This document shows positions 18,997-22,343 of a stretch of DNA of 22,343 bases, piece by piece. Within the stretch, counting starts at the first letter, position 1; the number at the start of each line of letters is the position of its first letter. The stretch spans positions 1 to 22,343 of the IMG/VR virus record IMGVR_UViG_3300020200_001516; one strand, 5' to 3'. The notes under the pieces were generated by a model, which made no database searches, was not told the DNA's origin, and saw nothing but the letters and a program-made list of their open reading frames with translations. The translations under genes were made by a program, and so were the position numbers. This DNA comes from a virus.

Positions 18997-19244
18997 TAAC
19001 GCACCTCGAAATCTAGTTTACGGACCTTTCTTTTTTTTCGGTCTTCTTGGTATTTTAGGTCATCTTTTGTCAGGATATCCTGATTTTTTAAATTTTCTTC
19101 ACATTTTATTAGAATAACTTTGCTAAGGTCCACAGCTACAACAGTATCATTAACCACTTGCATCATATTAGGACACCCACAACACTGGGGTTTAGAACTA
19201 CTTGTTAGTTCTTTATTGCAAACTTTACATCTTACGGTAAACAT
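18996..19244 (-). CDS. Small zinc-ribbon-like protein
   Basis: 82 residues. The start MFTVRCKVCNKELTSSSKPQ gives CxxC (Cys6, Cys9), then CCGC (Cys21, Cys22, Cys24), a four-cysteine metal site typical of a zinc ribbon. The rest is a hydrophobic strand (TVVAVDLSKVILIKCE) and a very basic helical tail (YQEDRKKRKVRKLDFEVR). Small zinc-ribbon proteins usually bind nucleic acid or protein; in phages they may change host transcription or translation, but nothing specific can be read. Four bases after the cupin gene. No clear Shine-Dalgarno. Confidence 0.75.
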   Translation of the reverse strand: MFTVRCKVCNKELTSSSKPQCCGCPNMMQVVNDTVVAVDLSKVILIKCEENLKNQDILTKDDLKYQEDRKKRKVRKLDFEVR

Positions 19245-19248
19245 TTTT

Positions 19249-19809
19249 TCAGGCCGTTAAATTTAGTGTTAATGATAATCTGGGTTCTGGAGCTTCTAAT
19301 ACAGCGTGTTGGGTATTTGATGGAAGGACAATGATATCCCCTGGGCCAATTTTTTGAACGGCATCCCCAATTAACCAAGTGCATACACCGTAAATTGGCT
19401 TTATAATTACATGATATTCGTGACTATGAGGCGGGAAACTAACTCTAGAGTTAGTATTTCCCTTCCCAATGTAGAAATTAGAAACAGTTCTAGACCCTTT
19501 GACTGCAAAGATTTTATCATCTAATTCTCTAAGTTCAGAGGTAACATCCATAATATCTGTAATGTGGGAAGTAAATCCCAAATCATAAAGATGTTTCCAT
19601 TTTATAAAATCCAAATAACCATCATTGGTATAGAATTCTACAGATCCTCTACCACATGCGTTAATAGTCTCAACTACTCCTCTGGGCCATCGATAACGAA
19701 TTTGAAGAAGATCTAATACTTTTTCTTCATCTAAGGAAATTGTATGATTTCCTATTATTTCTGATAAAGTATATAGATACGTTTCATCATTAATACTTTG
19801 TATTTCCAT
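19249..19809 (-). CDS. Cupin-domain protein
   Basis: 186 residues. The C-terminal half is a single cupin barrel. Motif 1 is SFPPHSHEYHVIIKPIYG (124-141), with His128 and His130 as metal ligands and His133 or Glu131 as a third. Motif 2 is GPGDIIVLPSNTQHAV (155-170), ending in the metal-binding His168. The N-terminal ~100 residues are less typical, with LLQIRYRWPRGVVETINACG. Cupins bind Fe, Mn or Zn and act as isomerases, dioxygenases, sugar-binding or regulatory modules; the fold does not decide. The gene stands just before tRNA-Val with no strong promoter between. Not obviously part of the glycan operon, although sugar isomerase is one possible role. Confidence 0.82.
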   Translation of the reverse strand: MEIQSINDETYLYTLSEIIGNHTISLDEEKVLDLLQIRYRWPRGVVETINACGRGSVEFYTNDGYLDFIKWKHLYDLGFTSHITDIMDVTSELRELDDKIFAVKGSRTVSNFYIGKGNTNSRVSFPPHSHEYHVIIKPIYGVCTWLIGDAVQKIGPGDIIVLPSNTQHAVLEAPEPRLSLTLNLTA

Positions 19810-19828
19810 ATTTTATTCTAAAAATAAA

Positions 19829-19900
19829 TGGGCGATACTGGAATCGAACCAGTGACTTACCACTTGTAAGGAGGCCACTCTACCGCTGAGTTAATCGCCC
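19829..19900 (-). tRNA. tRNA-Val (TAC)
   Basis: 72 bases. Acceptor GGGCGAT/ATCGCCC is perfect, D-arm ACTC/GAGT, T-arm ACTGG/CCAGT with loop TTCGATT, discriminator A, no CCA. Anticodon loop CTTACAA gives TAC. The anticodon stem GCCTC/GTGGT has a U-U mismatch in the middle and a G-U at its base, so it is weaker than usual. Confidence 0.9.
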
Positions 19901-19913
19901 AAGAAAAAGTTCT

Positions 19914-20153
19914 CTATTGTTTATACAATAAATTATGATAGTAAAGAACTTCTGGATTTTCCAGATCTTTACAACGAGGATAAAAGATACCGTCCTTGTA
20001 ACAAGAAGCTTCTGGATTGGGTTTATTATATTTTACCACATTTGTGGGATAATCCCTAATGTTGCAAAGTTCTCCCTGACGATACACAAAGTTATCAATA
20101 CACAGAGCCCCAGCAAATGGTGCCAGGAACTTTAACATTTCAAGTGTATACAT
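19914..20153 (-). CDS. Small Cys-containing hypothetical protein
   Basis: 79 residues from ATG 20153 (MYTLEMLKFLAPFAGALCID); ATG 20138 (MLKFLAP...) is an alternative, and the longer frame to 20186 runs deep into the previous gene. Residues 6-18 (MLKFLAPFAGALC) form a short hydrophobic stretch that may be a signal or anchor. Downstream are three more cysteines in a polar, Tyr/Asn/Pro-rich region (GELCNIRDYP, EASCYKDGIFYPRCKDL), so a disulphide-held exported domain is possible. Function unknown. It overlaps the AbrB-like gene by 14 bases at the chosen start. Confidence 0.6.
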   Translation of the reverse strand: MYTLEMLKFLAPFAGALCIDNFVYRQGELCNIRDYPTNVVKYNKPNPEASCYKDGIFYPRCKDLENPEVLYYHNLLYKQ

Positions 20154-20754
20154 TAACTTTACTGAGTGTATAAGAACCATCACCATTATCTACCCAGTTT
20201 ACTTCATCACCCTCTTTCAGTTTTGCTGCTTTTAGCAAATCATCGGGGAAAGAAACATAGTAGTCATCGTGAACTTGTTCGACAGGTAAGACCCATTTCT
20301 TTTTAGAGACTTCAGGTGTCCATTCATATCCACCAGCCTCACTTACTTCTTTCGTTAGGGCATCTAGTTCTGCTCGCTTATTATAATACTCCGCCTCACG
20401 CAAATTATATTCACGACACTTTTCTTTCTCTTCGTCCGATGCTGCCTTATCACACATCGCATTCAGTTCTTCTTCAGTATACTTCATTGCTTCTATATCA
20501 CTATGCCCCCAAGGAGGCATACAATGATCAATTGGCCATTTTTCTCCAGTTGCAGTATAATCAAATATAGGTGATCCAAGTTTAGTCAACAACTTACTAG
20601 ATTCATCAGCATATTTTTTATGATGATAATAGTTATCACGAACAACACTTACGATGCAATCATAAATCTCATCCGATGTTGCATCACCAGAAGTTGCATC
20701 ATGCATCCAATTCTCAAGTTGTTCGAGTGAATACTTTTTGTAATCAAAAGACAT
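20140..20754 (-). CDS. Protein with helical N-terminus and AbrB/SpoVT-like C-terminal domain
   Basis: 204 residues from ATG 20754, chosen because AGGTGA lies six bases upstream; ATG 20760 would overlap the preceding stop (ATGA). The N-terminal part begins MSFDYKKYSLEQLENWMHDA and is helical and acidic, ending in a long charged helix (EEKEKCREYNLREAEYYNKR). The C-terminal ~50 residues, VEQVHDDYYVSFPDDLLKAA then KLKEGDEVNWVDNGDGSYTL, match the swapped-hairpin pattern of AbrB/MazE-type domains (strand, PDDLL helix, LKEGDEV strand). Those bind DNA as dimers, often as transition-state regulators or antitoxins. The fusion suggests a regulator, but the DNA-binding positively charged face is not clear. 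Confidence 0.72.
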   Translation of the reverse strand: MSFDYKKYSLEQLENWMHDATSGDATSDEIYDCIVSVVRDNYYHHKKYADESSKLLTKLGSPIFDYTATGEKWPIDHCMPPWGHSDIEAMKYTEEELNAMCDKAASDEEKEKCREYNLREAEYYNKRAELDALTKEVSEAGGYEWTPEVSKKKWVLPVEQVHDDYYVSFPDDLLKAAKLKEGDEVNWVDNGDGSYTLSKVNVYT

Positions 20755-20756
20755 GA

Positions 20757-21065
20757 TCATTCACCTAAAGAAAATTTAGAGAGGTTTTGGGTAGTTGTGA
20801 CTTGACTGTCAATTTTATTATAGATCTCATACAACTCATTTGTCAAGCCTACATTTTCTTCTTCTAGTTTTGAAACTTTTTCTCGCAAATAATCTACAGA
20901 TTTATACAAATCATCTATCGATTCAATCAAAGAATGGCTCGCATACTGTTCATCAAGGCAATAAATTTTATAATGCATAAGAGGATCTTTTTCGTATGGA
21001 AACAGTTTATTGAAAACTTTTACTATTTTTAGTGACATTAGGTCCCAGTAGTAACGGAAATTCAT
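20757..21065 (-). CDS. Hypothetical coiled-coil protein, 102 residues
   Basis: Starts MNFRYYWDLMSLKIVKVFNK. Residues about 50-90 (DLYKSVDYLREKVSKLEEEN, then VGLTNELYEIYNKIDSQ) give a heptad-like pattern of hydrophobics, a dimeric coiled coil. The N-terminus is basic/aromatic. No known family. It ends just before the AbrB-like gene; a sigma70-like promoter lies within its 3' end. Confidence 0.72.
   Translation of the reverse strand: MNFRYYWDLMSLKIVKVFNKLFPYEKDPLMHYKIYCLDEQYASHSLIESIDDLYKSVDYLREKVSKLEEENVGLTNELYEIYNKIDSQVTTTQNLSKFSLGE
20817..20846 (-). promoter_or_regulatory. Possible internal sigma70 promoter before the AbrB-like gene
   Basis: Minus strand: TTGACA (20841-20846), 18-base spacer, TATAAT (20817-20822). 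Both hexamers are perfect, spacing one over ideal. It lies inside the coiled-coil gene, about 55 bases upstream of the AbrB-like start, so that gene may be read separately. Confidence 0.55.
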
Positions 21066-21079
21066 TTTAGTCTAACTCT

Positions 21080-21280
21080 CTACGATACTATTCTTTTGTT
21101 TTTTGATTGCTCAGAATCAAATGTCGTCCACTTTGCTATACTAAGACACATCAATATCGTATCTTGTTCACGACGATACAACTCCCAGTTTTTTTTGACC
21201 ATAGCATTATACCTTCGTTGATAGGCACAACACCAGACATCACGAAAGATTTTGTCCTTCTCAGTCACAGGTTTCGTCAC
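21080..21280 (-). CDS. Hypothetical 66-residue protein
   Basis: MTKPVTEKDKIFRDVWCCAY begins a basic, aromatic, mainly helical protein (QRRYNAMVKKNWELYRREQD) with two adjacent cysteines and a Ser/Lys-rich end. Family not recognised. The ATG at 21280 overlaps the end of the gene before it by 20 bases, and it ends 14 bases before the coiled-coil gene. Confidence 0.65.
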   Translation of the reverse strand: MTKPVTEKDKIFRDVWCCAYQRRYNAMVKKNWELYRREQDTILMCLSIAKWTTFDSEQSKNKRIVS

Positions 21281-21614
21281 TCCACCAATAACTCAGTTTA
21301 TCACCAACGGCAGAAATATTCAAGTGGTAGGTTTTGCCGTCTTGAGTATAGACACCGACCCACAGACTGCGTTCGTTCATACTTTCCAGGTGAAACATCT
21401 TCACATCTTCTAGCACAATCTCATCTGGATTTTGTTCTGGAGTTTTTACATCCCACGATCCTCCAACACCTCCATCCATGTTGACAACAATATCCTGATC
21501 CATAAGTTCTCGGATTTTCTCCTTTCCGTATTGTGTGAGTTCTTGTTTCTTACTACGAAGTTCATCAACTTCTTCTTGAGTCAGATTGACCCAGGGCATA
21601 TCATCTTGTGTCAT
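21261..21614 (-). CDS. Hypothetical 117-residue protein
   Basis: An N-terminal charged helical part (NLTQEEVDELRSKKQELTQY, then GKEKIRELMDQDIVV) precedes a beta-type domain with acidic loops (MDGGVGGSWDVKTPEQNPDE; MFHLESMNERSLWVGVYTQD) ending YWWSDETCD. No family recognised. Start ATG 21614 overlaps the stop of the 2OG-oxygenase gene by 4 bases (ATGA), so the pair are probably co-translated, which may hint at a shared role. Confidence 0.72.
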   Translation of the reverse strand: MTQDDMPWVNLTQEEVDELRSKKQELTQYGKEKIRELMDQDIVVNMDGGVGGSWDVKTPEQNPDEIVLEDVKMFHLESMNERSLWVGVYTQDGKTYHLNISAVGDKLSYWWSDETCD

Positions 21615-22111
21615 ACTTTTTTTACATAATGAAGGAACAACTGAGTGTAAGTCTGCCCTTTATATGGAGTTCTCCAATGTGTTACCTCAGTGCCAGAGTA
21701 AAGAACTCCCTCACCTGGATTTATCTGACTACGAATAATTTTACCAGTTTTATCGCGCAAACACAAGTCCCATGGATTATCTTGTGAAATATTTACACTA
21801 ACGGATATCTCACAAGCTTCACGATCTTTATGTGCTACCATATAAGATTTGTGATAGTATTGAGTACAGAACCAATAAGTAGGTTGTAAAGGAGTTTGCA
21901 AATATATTTCTAAAAAATAATGCATTTGATTGAATATATCCTTAGCGCATGGAGGGCAGTACACCATTTTAACGGCACCTCGAGCTGGATCCTGTTCTAT
22001 GGGATCTTTATCAAACTCCTCTTTCTGCAACCTCATGTGAAGATTTGCAGTATCTTCTAGAGATAGAATTCCTGGTATAAAATCATATCCGTAGACTTCA
22101 AAATCACTCAT
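21611..22111 (-). CDS. 2OG/Fe(II) oxygenase with canonical HxD
   Basis: 166 residues from the ATG at 22111, which overlaps the preceding stop by 4 bases (ATGA); a start at 22117 is also in frame. The core motif is VAHKDREACEISVSVNIS (92-109), with His94 and Asp96 as iron ligands, then GVLYSGTEVTHWRTPYKG (135-152) with His145, and Lys151 or Arg147 as the 2OG carboxylate contact. Unlike the two P4H-like copies (HxE), this one keeps HxD. It is short and has no added domain. Substrate unknown; protein hydroxylation is only a guess. Confidence 0.85.
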   Translation of the reverse strand: MSDFEVYGYDFIPGILSLEDTANLHMRLQKEEFDKDPIEQDPARGAVKMVYCPPCAKDIFNQMHYFLEIYLQTPLQPTYWFCTQYYHKSYMVAHKDREACEISVSVNISQDNPWDLCLRDKTGKIIRSQINPGEGVLYSGTEVTHWRTPYKGQTYTQLFLHYVKKV

Positions 22112-22343
22112 AACCAACCTGCAAAACTAAAGATATAAGAAAGCCCCCACTCTAATGTATGAGGCGGTAGTTCATCAATATGCTCAAATGCAAGGCGTCG
22201 GGCGTGTAGAATACGTTCCTTACCAATCGCAAGTAGATTGGCTTTGGAACCTTTAAGAAACTCATTAAAATCTTCTTGATTGTTTTGCTTTTGACCTGAA
22301 ATATACAATCGTCTCATTTCAGTCATCAGTTCTTTTGTTTCGG
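22108..22343 (-). CDS. Hypothetical helical protein, possibly partial at its 5' end
   Basis: An internal ATG at 22326 gives 72 residues (MTEMRRLYISGQKQNNQEDF, then NEFLKGSKANLLAIGKERIL). The frame stays open through the right edge (ETKEL precedes that ATG), so the true start may be outside the window. The protein is mostly amphipathic helix with an aromatic C-terminal end (LEWGLSYIFSFAGWL). Family not recognised. Overlaps the 2OG-oxygenase gene by 4 bases. Confidence 0.65.
   Translation of the reverse strand, partial: ETKELMTEMRRLYISGQKQNNQEDFNEFLKGSKANLLAIGKERILHARRLAFEHIDELPPHTLEWGLSYIFSFAGWL

Noticed and set aside
1-22343. CRISPR arrays, insertion sequences, integrase or attachment sites
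   Set aside because: No regularly spaced repeats, transposase or integrase motifs, or duplicated tRNA 3' ends were found.

Overview
The window looks like part of a marine T4-like cyanophage (cyanomyovirus) genome infecting Synechococcus or Prochlorococcus. The evidence is a psbA (photosystem II D1) gene, two high-light-inducible (Hli) protein genes, T4-type late promoter motifs (NATAAATA), short tightly packed genes all on the minus strand, a scattered set of tRNA genes, and several 2-oxoglutarate/Fe(II) oxygenases. No structural or replication gene is visible, so this is an accessory/auxiliary region. Names rest on motifs read by eye; no database search was run.

Layout, in window coordinates (transcription runs right to left). 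1-4.4 kb is the photosynthesis/auxiliary block: the 5' part of psbA, a flavin-dependent tryptophan-halogenase-like gene, a six-gene operon that begins with hli (3504) and ends with a second hli and a rho-independent terminator (2113-2138), a 55-residue gene, and a 2OG/Fe(II) oxygenase. 4.4-4.8 kb is a small exported outer-membrane-type beta-barrel protein with its own promoter, structured leader and terminator. 4.9-15.35 kb is a 12-gene glycan operon with overlapping or nearly touching genes: GDP-mannose 3,5-epimerase-like, class I methyltransferase, SDR epimerase, GT10 fucosyltransferase-like, sugar O-methyltransferase-like, NAD synthetase, UDP-glucose dehydrogenase-like, three GT11 paralogues, a GT7-C-type galactosyltransferase-like protein and a GT25 protein. 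15.4-22.3 kb is a field of small genes with three more 2OG/Fe(II) oxygenases, five tRNAs, a Prx5-type peroxiredoxin, a Phd/YefM-like antitoxin homologue, a cupin, and an AbrB-like C-terminal domain protein.

How it may work together: the glycan operon encodes activated-sugar enzymes (GDP-mannose to GDP-L-galactose; UDP-glucose to UDP-glucuronate), an enzyme that makes the NAD+ consumed by the dehydrogenase, six glycosyltransferases and methylation enzymes. It looks like a phage-owned route to a methylated L-galactose/L-fucose-type glycan, made on virion protein or host surface. Three transcription units (psbA, the beta-barrel gene and the glycan operon) each start with a sigma70-like -10 fused to a late NATAAATA motif, 17 bases from a TTGnnA-like -35, so they may be transcribed both early and late. 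Other units (hli operon, 17.5 kb, 18.8 kb) have consensus or near-consensus sigma70 promoters without the late motif.
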